64,000 nt of DNA from an uncultured Paludibacter sp. (GTDB taxonomy: Bacteria; Bacteroidota; Bacteroidia; Bacteroidales; Paludibacteraceae), in assembly GCA_937897985.1 (NCBI GenBank), contig CALCBD010000061.1, forward strand, positions 62,001 to 126,000. Direction: 5' to 3'. Made by a program: the position numbers and the translations under genes. Each line of letters opens with the position of its first letter. Positions within the stretch are counted from its first letter, which is position 1. The notes below the pieces were generated by a model, which was not told the origin of the DNA, made no database searches, and worked only from the letters and a program-made list of their open reading frames with translations. Positions 17,278-27,488 of the stretch are shown here, piece by piece.

Positions 17278-18738
17278 TTATTTTATTTCTGGAATTTTCC
17301 ATTTATCTGTCCTGAACGAGGAAGCAGGCAATCCTGCTCCGTTGTACAAATCACCGGTACACCAGGCTTTGAAAGCATATCGTGCAGCAACCGGATTAGA
17401 AACTTTGTCGGACCACACAACGATTTCATTTCCCTGTATTTCAACATTAGCCGCATAAAAAACACGATCTTTTCCGGCAATTTCGAAGTTTTTTCCCGTG
17501 GCGTTTTTAAATTGAAGTCCACCTTCGGTAAATTTGAAATATAAGCGGATTTTGTTTCCTTCAATTTTCATTTTAGAATAGAGCGGTCCTGCATATTTAG
17601 TGTCGGCCACTCCGTAAGTTTTTGCCCTGGCATGGTAAAAAAGCCGGTCGGCTACACTTTGTTTGTCGGACGGATGAATGGTTTTTTCTTCACCGATGTC
17701 CATCAAAACTGCCATACCGGAGTTTTTAATTTTCTTTTCGCTCATGAGTTGCACTTCTCTTAACACAGGAACTTTAGGTTCAAGTTGCCGGAGACTTTCG
17801 GGAATATTTGTACTGCGTTTAAACAGATAGGGTGCTATTTGGGCATAATAGAACGGAAAATTACCCATACCCCATTCCATACGCCATTGTTTCACCATGT
17901 CCGGAAAGAGTTTGGAATACAATTCTGGATTGTCGCGGTTTTGCTCGCCCTGATACCATATTGCGCCCTTAATTCCATATCCGGCAATGGGATGAATCAT
18001 ACCGTTGTACAAACCTGCAGCTGTTTTTTTGTCACTGTTTGGTGCTGATTTCGGCCGTGGAACTGTAATGCCCGAAAAAGCCGACAACTCATCAGCGCTC
18101 ATCCATGCTTCCACCGGTGTACCTCCCCAGTCGGATTCCACTATCCCCACCGGAACCTGCAACAGGTTGTACAGATTGCATGCAAAGAGGTAAGCCACGG
18201 CGCTGAAACCCGCTGTATTTTGCGGAGTAGATGCTTTCCATGTACCTTTACAATTGTCTAATGGTTTTTGCCAGCTGATATTCTCCACAACAAAAAAGCG
18301 GATTTGATTGTTTTGTGCTTTTTCAATCAGTTGCGAAGCATTGCGTACCGGCTGATCCTTAAATCCTTTCAGAGGCATTTCCATGTTCGACTGACCGGAA
18401 GCCAGCCATACTTCACCAATCAGAATATCAGACAATGTAATTTCAGTATTATTTTTAATGGTAACTGCATAGGGACCTCCTGCTACCGGCGTTTTCACTT
18501 TGACACGCCAGGTACTGTCATTCTTTACCTTTGCAGTGTATGCAGCATTATCCCACGAAGTGACAACAGTGACAGCTGTTGCCGGTGTTGCTTTTCCCCA
18601 TACAGCAACGTTTGATTGTTGTTGCAGCACCATTCCATCCGAAAAGATGGAGGGAAGTATGACCTGCGCTGACAAATTCACATTGAACGCTAAAACTATA
18701 GCCGGGAAAAGAATATATTTTGAGATTTTCATTATCAT
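17278..18738 (-). CDS. Sialate O-acetylesterase-like SGNH esterase
   Basis: 486 residues (484 if the in-frame ATG at 18732 is used) with a signal peptide ending near NLSAQ, so probably periplasmic. Visible features: a beta domain with IFSDGMVLQQ, then LASGQSNMEM with the nucleophile Ser117, then GAIWYQGEQN, then a KTIHPSDKQ segment that probably carries the catalytic His. This arrangement is typical of SASA-domain esterases (PF03629), which remove O-acetyl groups from sialic acids and from some plant polysaccharides. It abuts the DUF5017 gene with no gap. It is only distantly related to the larger esterase at 1-2750. The acetyl-esterase class is secure; the natural substrate is not. Confidence 0.9.
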   Translation of the reverse strand: MIMKISKYILFPAIVLAFNVNLSAQVILPSIFSDGMVLQQQSNVAVWGKATPATAVTVVTSWDNAAYTAKVKNDSTWRVKVKTPVAGGPYAVTIKNNTEITLSDILIGEVWLASGQSNMEMPLKGFKDQPVRNASQLIEKAQNNQIRFFVVENISWQKPLDNCKGTWKASTPQNTAGFSAVAYLFACNLYNLLQVPVGIVESDWGGTPVEAWMSADELSAFSGITVPRPKSAPNSDKKTAAGLYNGMIHPIAGYGIKGAIWYQGEQNRDNPELYSKLFPDMVKQWRMEWGMGNFPFYYAQIAPYLFKRSTNIPESLRQLEPKVPVLREVQLMSEKKIKNSGMAVLMDIGEEKTIHPSDKQSVADRLFYHARAKTYGVADTKYAGPLYSKMKIEGNKIRLYFKFTEGGLQFKNATGKNFEIAGKDRVFYAANVEIQGNEIVVWSDKVSNPVAARYAFKAWCTGDLYNGAGLPASSFRTDKWKIPEIK

Positions 18739-19701
18739 TTATGGTTCAACTGTAATTTCAATTTCCTTTATTACCTCTTTTCTGTCATAAATATTCGAAT
18801 TGGCAGCCAGAAAAGTAACTTTATAGGTACCTGCCTTTTTATAAACATGCTGATATGATGTCAGAGCTACTTCGGATGGCGATTTGATTGCCACTGCCAG
18901 ATCCTGACCTACATTGATCAGTTTATCCACTTTGAGTGATGACGATACACACCACAATTCCTGTTCAATATCCCGATAAGCCGGATCGGCGCGCATGGTC
19001 ACGGCAGTGGTGGTTGTCGAAAAACCACGGACAGGATCCCAGTTCGGTCCCACAAAAACGGCTTTCCATAAAGCAGAAGTCTGAGTGGCAACCGCCACTG
19101 AGCCGGCATCCGAAACTGAAGTTATGGCAAAGCTCGAAAACCTCCAGATGTTACAGTTACCGAAATCTTTGTTGGGGTGGTTCACGTACTGAAAGGCAAA
19201 GTAAAACGGTTGATCATCAGTGATGTATTCCGATAAATCGACGGTTCCTGCCGAAATATAGGACGAAGTACTGTTGCAGGTGGTTGGTCCGATTGAGAAT
19301 TTACCTGTAATGTCGGTCCAGGTTGCTTTTTTAACTGATTCTGCATCGTATTGCCCGTTAAAATCGGACGAAATCCTTACTTTCAGCTGATTTTCCTGAC
19401 AGTAACCCGCTCCTCCATCGGAGCCGGTATATGACTGTGAGCGGTTTTGAGTCTGGAAAGTGACAGAAGTAGTTGCTTCAACAATCCTGTCCTGCTTTGA
19501 GTAGGCATAAGCATTACCCGATTCGCCCGAGTAAAAGGATATAAAATCCGGATTACCTGTCATGTGAAAATTCACGGTATCGCCTGCATGAATTTTTACC
19601 GAATCCACAGTAACCTCAAAGGCAGGTGTTTGAACTTTTTCGCTTTGACATGCTATCAGTGTGATGCATATCAGCGGCATTATAAAAAATATTTTTTTCA
19701 T
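18739..19701 (-). CDS. DUF5017 surface lipoprotein
   Basis: 320 residues with a lipoprotein signal (MPLICITLIACQSE; acylated Cys18). The segments DTVNFHMTGNPDFISFYSGE and the repeated aromatic strands resemble the DUF5017 family (PF16409), commonly encoded just after SusD in Bacteroidota PULs. By position it corresponds to the SusE/SusF-type surface glycan-binding proteins. It follows susD by 17 bp and is directly joined to the esterase gene. The beta-rich sequence has no recognisable catalytic residues. Glycan binding is inferred from position only. Confidence 0.8.
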   Translation of the reverse strand: MKKIFFIMPLICITLIACQSEKVQTPAFEVTVDSVKIHAGDTVNFHMTGNPDFISFYSGESGNAYAYSKQDRIVEATTSVTFQTQNRSQSYTGSDGGAGYCQENQLKVRISSDFNGQYDAESVKKATWTDITGKFSIGPTTCNSTSSYISAGTVDLSEYITDDQPFYFAFQYVNHPNKDFGNCNIWRFSSFAITSVSDAGSVAVATQTSALWKAVFVGPNWDPVRGFSTTTTAVTMRADPAYRDIEQELWCVSSSLKVDKLINVGQDLAVAIKSPSEVALTSYQHVYKKAGTYKVTFLAANSNIYDRKEVIKEIEITVEP

Positions 19702-19718
19702 TGTTCTCTATTATTTTA

Positions 19719-21311
19719 TTACCAACCCTTGTTTTGTTTTAAATACCTGTTTACCCCGATTTCGTAAGTAGGGATGGGCCAGATTACATCCCGCTGAGCT
19801 ACATTTCCGTAGGTGTTTTTTGCATAAGTTATGTACGACGAAGTACCGGCCGGGATATTAGCCAGGATGTTTTTCATTTTGGTGTAGAACATTCCCCAGC
19901 GTACAAGATCGTTTTTACGCAAACATTCGAATGCCAGTTCGCGTGAGCGCTCATTCTGGATTTGAGTCAGAAAATCGGAAGCTGATAAGTTGCTTAAATC
20001 CACTGTTGGGGCGGCTGTATTCAGATTGAACCCGTAAGCACGACGACGCACCTGATTGACTGCCCAATAAGCTGAATCGGTTTCGGCAGCTGATTTAACC
20101 GCTTTTTGAACCACTGCTTCGGCGTACATTAACAGCACATCCGAATAGCGCAGTAAAGGAAAGTTTTGCGGAGTTGCCGTTGTACTTTTGGGTGTAAGTT
20201 TTTCATATTCACGACGAAACTTTCCACAATAGCGCTGAAATTTGGTTCCTCCTGCTGTCCAGTTCACGAGTACTGCCGGATTGCCGGTGTAGTAGTATGG
20301 AGCAATGACCCAGTCGCGACGGGTATCGGTACCATCGGCGGCATACATATCGTACAACACCGAAGTAGATCGAATCATACCTGCCGAGTAACCGAAATCG
20401 TAGTCGGTTGAGTTCAGAATTCCGTTGTTGCGTCCCACCATACCGGCTACATTGGTATAATTACCGGTATTATTTCCCCAGAATTCCACTTCCCAGATGC
20501 TTTCCCTGTAATCGTAAATGTCCTGAGCGTAATTAATGAAAATTTGTTTGTACGATGGATTGAGCGCATGCTTATTGCTGTCGATTACTTTTTTGGCCCA
20601 GTATGCAGCTTCGTCATAACGCTTCGTATCATTTACAGGATTGCCGGCCATGTACAGACACATTCGTGACAACACACCCCAAACAACTGATTTACTTACT
20701 CTTCCCGACGACTCAACCTTATCAACATCCGAAACCAGATCAGCAGCCTGAGTCATTTCTGAAATAATGAACTCATAAATCTCTTTCGCTGAAGTTTGTG
20801 GAATCAGCACCTCATCAGCATTCCCCGACTTAGCTAACCGAAGTACCAGGGGTACATCGCCAAAACGGGTAACCAGCATGGAATAATAATAAGCACGCAG
20901 AAACATTGCCTGACCCTTTATATTGAGACGCTGAACTGAATCCATTTCAGGCTTATCAATGTTTTCGAGCAGCAGATTTGCCCTGTTGATACCTTCGTAA
21001 AGCTTACGCCAGTAACTGAGTATTTTGGTGTCGGATGGTGCTGCAAGGTATTGCGACACAGAACCCACATCGCTCGAATAACTGTTGTAGCCTTCGTCGG
21101 CATCGAGCCCCAGACGTCCGAGCATATAGTTTCCATACAGATACGAATCGGCTAATGTGGCGTATACACCATTGAGGGCAGTTTGCATTTGCTGCCCGGT
21201 GTTGAAATAATTTTCTTCCTGCAGGGTGTCATTCAGTTCAACATCGAGTAAACTGCACGAATTGAATGTAAAAGCTGCCAGAAAAATGAATAAATATATT
21301 TTTGTTTTCAT
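19719..21311 (-). CDS. RagB/SusD family glycan-binding lipoprotein (PUL A)
   Basis: 530 residues with a lipoprotein signal (FIFLAAFTFNSC; Cys19). SusD-family proteins are alpha-helical TPR-based lids that bind oligosaccharides over the SusC channel. Visible signatures: the N-terminal region with LQEENYFNT and MQTALNGVYATL, IKGQAMFLRAYYYSMLVTRFGDVPL in the family's FLRAxxYxxLxxxFGxVPL position, and a C-terminal segment with RSRELAFECLRKNDLVRWG and VIWPIPTYEI. Length is normal. It follows the susC gene (108-bp gap) and precedes the DUF5017 gene. Confidence 0.96.
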   Translation of the reverse strand: MKTKIYLFIFLAAFTFNSCSLLDVELNDTLQEENYFNTGQQMQTALNGVYATLADSYLYGNYMLGRLGLDADEGYNSYSSDVGSVSQYLAAPSDTKILSYWRKLYEGINRANLLLENIDKPEMDSVQRLNIKGQAMFLRAYYYSMLVTRFGDVPLVLRLAKSGNADEVLIPQTSAKEIYEFIISEMTQAADLVSDVDKVESSGRVSKSVVWGVLSRMCLYMAGNPVNDTKRYDEAAYWAKKVIDSNKHALNPSYKQIFINYAQDIYDYRESIWEVEFWGNNTGNYTNVAGMVGRNNGILNSTDYDFGYSAGMIRSTSVLYDMYAADGTDTRRDWVIAPYYYTGNPAVLVNWTAGGTKFQRYCGKFRREYEKLTPKSTTATPQNFPLLRYSDVLLMYAEAVVQKAVKSAAETDSAYWAVNQVRRRAYGFNLNTAAPTVDLSNLSASDFLTQIQNERSRELAFECLRKNDLVRWGMFYTKMKNILANIPAGTSSYITYAKNTYGNVAQRDVIWPIPTYEIGVNRYLKQNKGW

Positions 21312-21419
21312 CTGTTTAAAATTTATTTTTATTTGTCAGATGGAACCCGCACATCCACATCCCCCTTGTGTGTCAGAGTTTATATGTCGTGCTTGTTTCA
21401 TGATATTACATTGATTGAG

Positions 21420-24400
21420 TTACAAAACTATTTTTATACCTCCGGTAATGGTTCGGCTCTGAGGATAAGCTGAGTAGTCGAATCCGGGAGTGAGGGTTGA
21501 GTTCCTTACCGAAACCTCGGGGTCCATTCCCGTATATTTTGTCCATGTGTAGAGATTGTTGGCAGCAGCAAACAATTCCAGTTTTTGCAGGCGAATACTT
21601 TTTACCAATTTTTCGGGAAAACTGTACGACAGCTGCAGGGTTTTGAATCTCAAAAAAGAGCCATCTTCCACTGTCCGTGACGAATATACACCCCTTGGTC
21701 CGTAACCTCCGATTCTGAAATAAGTATTGTTTTGATTATCAGGCGTCCAGCGATTTACATAACTTGCAAATTGATTAATATTCCTGTTTGTTGCATTTCC
21801 TTCCATAAGTATACGGTTGGCATTGAACACATCGTTGCCATAACTCCACTGGAAGAATGCATTCAGGTTGAATCCCTTATAGCTGAAATTGTTATTGAAT
21901 CCGCCGGTATGTTTCGGAAGCGGATTACCAATCACAACCAGGTCGTTGTCGTTTACCACTCCATCACCGTTCTGATCGCGGTATTTGATATCGCCGGGCT
22001 GGATAACATCGCGGTTATTACCGTTGGTCGGCACATTTTTTTTCAATGTATAGGTATTATCAGCGAGCTTATCAAAATCATCGTACTGATAAACACCGTC
22101 CCATACAAATCCGTAAAATGCAGCCACCGGACCACCAATTTTGGTCATGTACAGATAGGTGGCATTCCAGTCGCCTGTCCACGACACTGTAGAGAGGATA
22201 CTCTCCTGACCTTCTGACAGTTCAAGTACTTTATTGCGGTTGAAAGAGATATTAAAATCGCTTTCCCAACTGAAGTTTTTACTTTTGATATTGACAGTAT
22301 TCAGCGAAAATTCAAGTCCGCGGTTCTGAATTTTACCCACATTTTTATACGAAGTACCAAGACCTGAGCTGTAAGGTATTTTTGCATTCAGCAGCAAATC
22401 GCTGGTTGTTTTATCGTAGAGGTCAATCACCAGATTGATTCTGTTTTTGAAAAGTGACAAATCGTAACCAATATCGAACTGAGCGGTTTTTTCCCAGCGC
22501 AGGTCATTATTTCCGAGATTATCGATGACCAGTGCATATTGAGGTGTTCCGTTGTTGAATGAGTAATAATCGGTAATATCAAGGTTCTGATAACGGTCAT
22601 AATCCCCGAGGCGATTATTTCCGGTCACCCCGTAACTCAGGCGTAATTTCGATTCGGAAATAAATTTAAGTTTCCGCATAAAACGTTCTTTGTCCATTTT
22701 CCAGGCAAAAGCACCCGATGGGAAATAACCCCATCTGTTTTCGGGACTGAATTTGGAGGAGCCGTCGGCACGGAACGAAGCAGTGAAAAGATATCTCGAG
22801 CGGTAACTGTAGTTTGCCCTTGCCAGATAAGAGAACAGGGTATTTTCGGACTTGAGCGAATTTACACTGATGGGTGTACCCTGATCCATACCACTTAAGC
22901 CCAGCTCTTCGTTTGGCACATTGATCACTTCAAAACCGTAATATGAATTAGAAGTACCTTCGAGCGACACTGCACCTGTTAAATCAATTCTGTTGAGCCG
23001 GTTGATGTCTTTGATATAAGTCAGCACATTTTCGTTGACCCAGTTCAGTTTTGTTCTGTCCGAAAACGATCCGTTCACCCCTTTTGTATTATTGGCCGAA
23101 GGATAACCACGATATGTTTTCGAGTTATTAAATGCTTCGTTGATGGTGGCACGTTTATTAATTCCTCCGCGGATTTTTAATTTCAGATTATTAAGAATGG
23201 TATAGTCGAGTGTACCATTGGCAGTGACAATATCTTCCGATTCTTTTCGCAATTCATTATTGCTTGATACAATCGGGTTCATGATACCGGTAATGTCATC
23301 CCCGCTGTCGAACAAATCGTTGTACACGTCTGAAATACCCACACCCACCGGTCTGTAGCCCCAGGTACGGTACATCAGATAAGTTGTATAGGCACTTGTA
23401 CCCGAACCCTGTTCCGAGGAAATTTGTCCGTAATTCTGATTGGAACTGTAATTTATATTGATTCCCAGATTCACTCTGTCGGTAATTTTCTGATCCAGTT
23501 TTACCCTTCCCTGGTATTTTTTAAATCCTGAATTAATCACAATTCCTTCCTGATTTACAGCCGAGCCCGAAATCAGGTATTTATTTCTGCTGGTACCTCC
23601 CGCAATCGAAATATTATGCATCGAAATGGGTGAAGAACGGAACAAAAGATTCTGCCAGTCAATGTCATTCATTGCTCTGTAATCGTCCAGCGTAAGGCCC
23701 GGAGTAGTCAGGTACAACGAAATCATATCGGTAGGATCACGTTCAATCTGATAGCTTACAAACTCATAAGGGTTCATGAGTGCCATTTTTTTTGTTACCT
23801 GCTGAAAACCGTATGAACCTTCGTAACTTACAACAGGCTTACCAATATTTCCTTTTTTAGTTTCGATAATGACAACTCCGTTAGCCCCTCTCGAACCATA
23901 AATAGCTGTAGCAGAAGCATCCTTGAGTATATTTACCGAAGCAATTTCGGATGGATTAAGTGCTGCACTGTTAAAATCCTCCATGGGGAATCCATCAATG
24001 ACATAAAGCGGAGCATTGCTTTGTGTCAGCGAGCTCGCCCCCCTGACAACAATATTCAGTTCCGAACCCGGCTGTGCGTCGTTGGCAGTAACCTGAACCC
24101 CGGCGACACGCCCGGCCAAAGCCATATCAATACTTGCAACCGGAACCCTGCTCAGCGCATCCACTTTGATTTCGCCCAATGCTCCGGTAATGTCTTTGCG
24201 TTTTTGTTCACCATATCCGATAACCACTACTTCGTCGAGATTTTTGGTATCTTCAGTCATTTTCACTGTCATTTCGACCGATGGTGTGGCTTTCAGCGTA
24301 ATTTTCTGATATCCGATATAGGAAAAAATCAAAGAATCCTTAGCCGAAGCTTTGACTGCAAATTTTCCTTCGAGATTGGTAATTGTCCCTGTATTCGAAT

Positions 24401-24527
24401 TCCGGACAACAACACTTACCCCGACAAGAGGCTCTTTGTTTGAGTCAATCACTATCCCTGTCACTAATCCCTGAGCGGACAGTAACAAGGGAATGATACA
24501 AAACGTTAAAATAAAAAGTTTTTTCAT
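21420..24527 (-). CDS. SusC/RagA family TonB-dependent outer-membrane transporter (PUL A)
   Basis: 1035 residues. A signal peptide (LFILTFCIIPLLLSAQG) is followed by a carboxypeptidase-regulatory-like domain (about 20-95; GIVIDSNKEPLVGVSV), a plug with EVVVIGYGEQKRKDITGA (near 100-116) and the SusC signature PLYVIDGFP and ILKDASATAIYGSRGANGV, then a 22-strand barrel ending in a final aromatic-rich strand (GGIKIVL). It imports oligosaccharides with its SusD partner, energised by TonB. The gene lies between the aldolase (upstream, 23 bp) and susD. No domain is missing. Confidence 0.97.
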   Translation of the reverse strand: MKKLFILTFCIIPLLLSAQGLVTGIVIDSNKEPLVGVSVVVRNSNTGTITNLEGKFAVKASAKDSLIFSYIGYQKITLKATPSVEMTVKMTEDTKNLDEVVVIGYGEQKRKDITGALGEIKVDALSRVPVASIDMALAGRVAGVQVTANDAQPGSELNIVVRGASSLTQSNAPLYVIDGFPMEDFNSAALNPSEIASVNILKDASATAIYGSRGANGVVIIETKKGNIGKPVVSYEGSYGFQQVTKKMALMNPYEFVSYQIERDPTDMISLYLTTPGLTLDDYRAMNDIDWQNLLFRSSPISMHNISIAGGTSRNKYLISGSAVNQEGIVINSGFKKYQGRVKLDQKITDRVNLGININYSSNQNYGQISSEQGSGTSAYTTYLMYRTWGYRPVGVGISDVYNDLFDSGDDITGIMNPIVSSNNELRKESEDIVTANGTLDYTILNNLKLKIRGGINKRATINEAFNNSKTYRGYPSANNTKGVNGSFSDRTKLNWVNENVLTYIKDINRLNRIDLTGAVSLEGTSNSYYGFEVINVPNEELGLSGMDQGTPISVNSLKSENTLFSYLARANYSYRSRYLFTASFRADGSSKFSPENRWGYFPSGAFAWKMDKERFMRKLKFISESKLRLSYGVTGNNRLGDYDRYQNLDITDYYSFNNGTPQYALVIDNLGNNDLRWEKTAQFDIGYDLSLFKNRINLVIDLYDKTTSDLLLNAKIPYSSGLGTSYKNVGKIQNRGLEFSLNTVNIKSKNFSWESDFNISFNRNKVLELSEGQESILSTVSWTGDWNATYLYMTKIGGPVAAFYGFVWDGVYQYDDFDKLADNTYTLKKNVPTNGNNRDVIQPGDIKYRDQNGDGVVNDNDLVVIGNPLPKHTGGFNNNFSYKGFNLNAFFQWSYGNDVFNANRILMEGNATNRNINQFASYVNRWTPDNQNNTYFRIGGYGPRGVYSSRTVEDGSFLRFKTLQLSYSFPEKLVKSIRLQKLELFAAANNLYTWTKYTGMDPEVSVRNSTLTPGFDYSAYPQSRTITGGIKIVL

Positions 24528-24550
24528 TGTATTACATTATAATAGGTACA

Positions 24551-25453
24551 TTAAAGCTGCAGCTCTTTAATTGCTGATTTAATCCTTGACTTCTGTTCTT
24601 CACCAAATTCGTAAAATGGTAAAGCCAGTACAGCACTGCAAATTCCAAGCTCGGACAAAGCTTCCTTCACTCCTTTCAGATAGCTCGATCCGTTCGTTCC
24701 CACATTGTACAGTGAAGAGCATACCTGCATTACTTTTTCCTGAAGTTTTCTTACTTTTTCGATGTCTTTTGCCACAGCGGCATTATAAAGTTCGACATAC
24801 AATTCCGGGAAAATATTGGCACCGCCGTTCACTCCGCCGTTTGCTCCGAGCATCACCACCTCGGCCATCATTTCTTCGGGTCCCACAAAAATTGAAAAAT
24901 CCTTACGGTCGCGCATTTCGTACATTACCGACTGAAAATAAGCACCATTTGCCGAACTGTCCTTAAAACCGATGACCTTTTCATTCTCAGCAATTTTTTT
25001 AATTGTTGCGGGTGCAAATGACACTTTGGTATGTGAAGGCATATTGTAAAGATAAATCGGCAGCGTGAGCTGTGGTATCAGGGCTTCGTAAAACTCAATT
25101 AACTCATCCTGACCTGCCGCAAAATAATACGGAGGAGCAGAAACCACTGCATCAGCACCATATCCGGCTGCAATACCTGCAAGTTTCAAACTGTCGACCA
25201 GCGAAGTATCCGAAATACCGACCAGTAATGGCAGCCTTTTCCGGAGTATTCTGCTTGTCTGCTTAATCATTTCAACTCTAAGATTAAAACTCAAACTCTG
25301 CGCTTCACCTGTAGTTCCTAAAATAAAGATACCGTGTACTCCACCCGCAATTACGTGTTCAATCAACCTTTCCAGTCCATTCACATCCAGTGTGTCGTTG
25401 TTGAGCAATGGAGTCACAAGTGGCGGAACTATTCCATTAAGTGTTTTTTTCAT
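24551..25453 (-). CDS. DapA/NanA-family class I aldolase (N-acetylneuraminate lyase-like)
   Basis: 300 residues, the usual length for this TIM-barrel family. The Schiff-base lysine is Lys164 in IGFKDSS, the catalytic tyrosine is Tyr136 in YLYNMPSHT, and the carboxylate-binding loop is GTTGE (46-50). No signal peptide, so cytosolic. The family includes dihydrodipicolinate synthase, N-acetylneuraminate lyase and 2-keto-3-deoxy-sugar aldolases. Because it is in a PUL together with two SASA esterases, BNR proteins and a YhcH homologue, sialic acid cleavage is a reasonable guess, but a 2-keto-3-deoxy acid aldolase would fit as well. No NanE or NanK homologue is in the window. It lies 11 bp downstream of the FG-GAP gene. 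Confidence 0.85.
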   Translation of the reverse strand: MKKTLNGIVPPLVTPLLNNDTLDVNGLERLIEHVIAGGVHGIFILGTTGEAQSLSFNLRVEMIKQTSRILRKRLPLLVGISDTSLVDSLKLAGIAAGYGADAVVSAPPYYFAAGQDELIEFYEALIPQLTLPIYLYNMPSHTKVSFAPATIKKIAENEKVIGFKDSSANGAYFQSVMYEMRDRKDFSIFVGPEEMMAEVVMLGANGGVNGGANIFPELYVELYNAAVAKDIEKVRKLQEKVMQVCSSLYNVGTNGSSYLKGVKEALSELGICSAVLALPFYEFGEEQKSRIKSAIKELQL

Positions 25454-25464
25454 TACAATTGTTT

Positions 25465-27423
25465 TTATTTTGTTTGTGTGTTATTTTTAAGTATGTAAAA
25501 ATGTCCGTCTTCGGCACCTGTCAGCAAGTCGGTTTTTCCGTCGCCGTCCGGGTCGAATGGCGTGGGACTTGTATCGTGGCCGGCAAGCCGAACCGGACTG
25601 ACATCTCCTTTGTTCACAAAATAGGTGGTATCACCTTCCTGTCTGGTGTTTTCGAAATAGCATACATTTGTGCTGTTGACAAGTAAATCAATCCTTCCAT
25701 CCCTGTTCCAGTCGGTAAGGGTAAATTTTCGACGTCCCGATTTACCGGCGACACCTCCGTTAAGTTGCAGTAGTTGAGAGTTTTTTCCGATTGGTTTGTT
25801 GTTAAGATCGTAAACAGACGGATCTTCAATTTTGAAAACACGTTTTCCGGGCTTTAACCATAATTCTCCGTCTTTTTCGAATCGTTCGTAAAAGGCTAAA
25901 TAACCTTCCTGATCGAGCATTACCAGATCCGTAAGCCCGTCATTGTTCCAGTCGATTGCATAAGGCGTTGTTCGCCATTGCGTTACAAGGTCGGTCGGAC
26001 CGGGATTCCACCAGTTCCATACGGGTTTTAGTGCCGCCGTCGTTCCGTAATCCACTTTCACTTTGAAAGGTCCGGTTAGGTTATAAATATCGCCTGTGTT
26101 TTTATACCAGCATATTTCACCGAAAATTGAATTGACAATGATATCTTTTTTCCCATCATTGTCCCAATCGGCAACACTAAGTGTGGTATATCCCCACTTG
26201 GCTTCGGCCGGTCCCTGAATGGAACCATTTTTTCCGGCCATTATCCGTATTTCTGTACCATTCGATTTCAGCAATACTGGCTGATTCCATGATGGATTCG
26301 GTTTTCCGTTTAAATTTTTGATAAATGCAATATTTCCGGCTGAATTTCCCGAAATTATATCCACCAACCCATCGCCGTCCCAATCCACGCTGAACGGTGT
26401 AGCCAATGCTCCAAACTTCACATCATCAGCCTTTTGCTTTAAATAAACCGCTGATTCGAAGACAGGCATGTGTTTTTTTACTTTGCCGGTGTTTCGCACG
26501 AAAGCTACTCTACCATCTTCATCCCCGACTAATAAATCAACATGCCCATCCAAATCAAAATCAACAGCTACCGGTGTAATCATCTCCACATGAAGTTGTA
26601 TCAACTTTCCCTTTTCATCCATCAGATATTTACCCTCATCAAATACAGGCGCTGTTTTACTTCCTGTATTGTTATACCATGTGAGCTTATCCAGAAATTC
26701 GCCACAGATAAGCTCCGGCTTACCGTCGCCGTTGAAGTCGGCCATATTTACATTCGGTGCACCGTAAGTTTCGAGTATTTTATTGCCCGCTTTTAATTTA
26801 CCTTTGTTTTTATAAATACCGTTTTCGTTTTCGAGCAGATACACATATCCGCGGAGTGGTCCGTTGGTCCAGTTTCCGTTTTTATCGTAGGCATTGTCCC
26901 AGCCATAATCGCCCCAGTCGTCGATTCCCACAAGAATATCCTGATTCTTATCTCCATCAAAATCAACATAACTCCATGTATTGCTGCGCACTTTTGTAAA
27001 TCCGCTGCCCGGCAGAGTATCCACTTTTATTTTCTTTTGCTTATCGAACAGTTGGACGGTAAAATTCGTGTATTCGGTTCCCTGACGGATGACTCTCAAC
27101 TCACCGCCGATATAGGAAGCTTTTGTATTCTGAAATGCTTTGTCGGAAAGTTTTACAGCTTTATCAAAAAGCGGTCGGGTTTTCGTCCCGATGTTTTTGT
27201 AAAAATAGATGCCTTTGTAAGGTGTATCGGGACACGACATCAAAAGGTCGGTCAATCCATCCTTATCATAATCCACCGGAAGCGGAGTTCCCCACAAACC
27301 CACACCCAAATCGGTAATTAATCCGGGATTGTTGTATTTCAAACGGATTTCGTCCGGTGTTTGTGCTTTTGCAAATGAGCATAAAAGCAAAACAATTAAT
27401 AAATGTGCAACTTTTTCATTCAT
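25465..27423 (-). CDS. Secreted FG-GAP/VCBS-repeat protein
   Basis: 652 residues with a signal peptide (HLLIVLLLCSFAKAQ). At least seven FG-GAP/VCBS-like repeats are visible by their Ca2+-binding loops: DYDKDGLTD, DFDGDKNQD, DFNGDGKPE, DFDLDGHVD, DWDGDGLVD, DWDNDGKKD, DWNNDGLTD, DWNRDGRID and DPDGDGKTD. This predicts a seven- or eight-bladed propeller. Such proteins in PULs are often binding proteins or lyase-associated; no catalytic residues were recognised. There is no T9SS tail and no lipobox. It is the first gene after the LacI regulator and is preceded by a perfect palindromic operator (27435-27450), so it probably heads the PUL A operon. Confidence 0.85.
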   Translation of the reverse strand: MNEKVAHLLIVLLLCSFAKAQTPDEIRLKYNNPGLITDLGVGLWGTPLPVDYDKDGLTDLLMSCPDTPYKGIYFYKNIGTKTRPLFDKAVKLSDKAFQNTKASYIGGELRVIRQGTEYTNFTVQLFDKQKKIKVDTLPGSGFTKVRSNTWSYVDFDGDKNQDILVGIDDWGDYGWDNAYDKNGNWTNGPLRGYVYLLENENGIYKNKGKLKAGNKILETYGAPNVNMADFNGDGKPELICGEFLDKLTWYNNTGSKTAPVFDEGKYLMDEKGKLIQLHVEMITPVAVDFDLDGHVDLLVGDEDGRVAFVRNTGKVKKHMPVFESAVYLKQKADDVKFGALATPFSVDWDGDGLVDIISGNSAGNIAFIKNLNGKPNPSWNQPVLLKSNGTEIRIMAGKNGSIQGPAEAKWGYTTLSVADWDNDGKKDIIVNSIFGEICWYKNTGDIYNLTGPFKVKVDYGTTAALKPVWNWWNPGPTDLVTQWRTTPYAIDWNNDGLTDLVMLDQEGYLAFYERFEKDGELWLKPGKRVFKIEDPSVYDLNNKPIGKNSQLLQLNGGVAGKSGRRKFTLTDWNRDGRIDLLVNSTNVCYFENTRQEGDTTYFVNKGDVSPVRLAGHDTSPTPFDPDGDGKTDLLTGAEDGHFYILKNNTQTK

Positions 27424-27434
27424 AATAATTTAAC

Positions 27435-27450
27435 GCTAAATCGATTTAGC
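27435..27450. promoter_or_regulatory. Perfect 16-bp palindrome, likely LacI-family operator O1
   Basis: GCTAAATCGATTTAGC is a perfect palindrome, centred on CG as usual for LacI/PurR operators, 11 bp before the ATG of the FG-GAP gene. It matches the second site at 28554-28569 at 14 of 16 positions. The regulator encoded immediately upstream is the obvious ligand. A bound repressor here would block transcription into PUL A. Confidence 0.8.
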
Positions 27451-27488
27451 TCTTTTTTCAAAAAAAATAGTATAATCGTTTAAAATTC

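Noticed and set aside
21732..22217. A 161-codon plus-strand open frame with hydrophobic stretches
   Set aside because: It is antisense to the susC barrel, which is intact; hydrophobic patterns are expected there.
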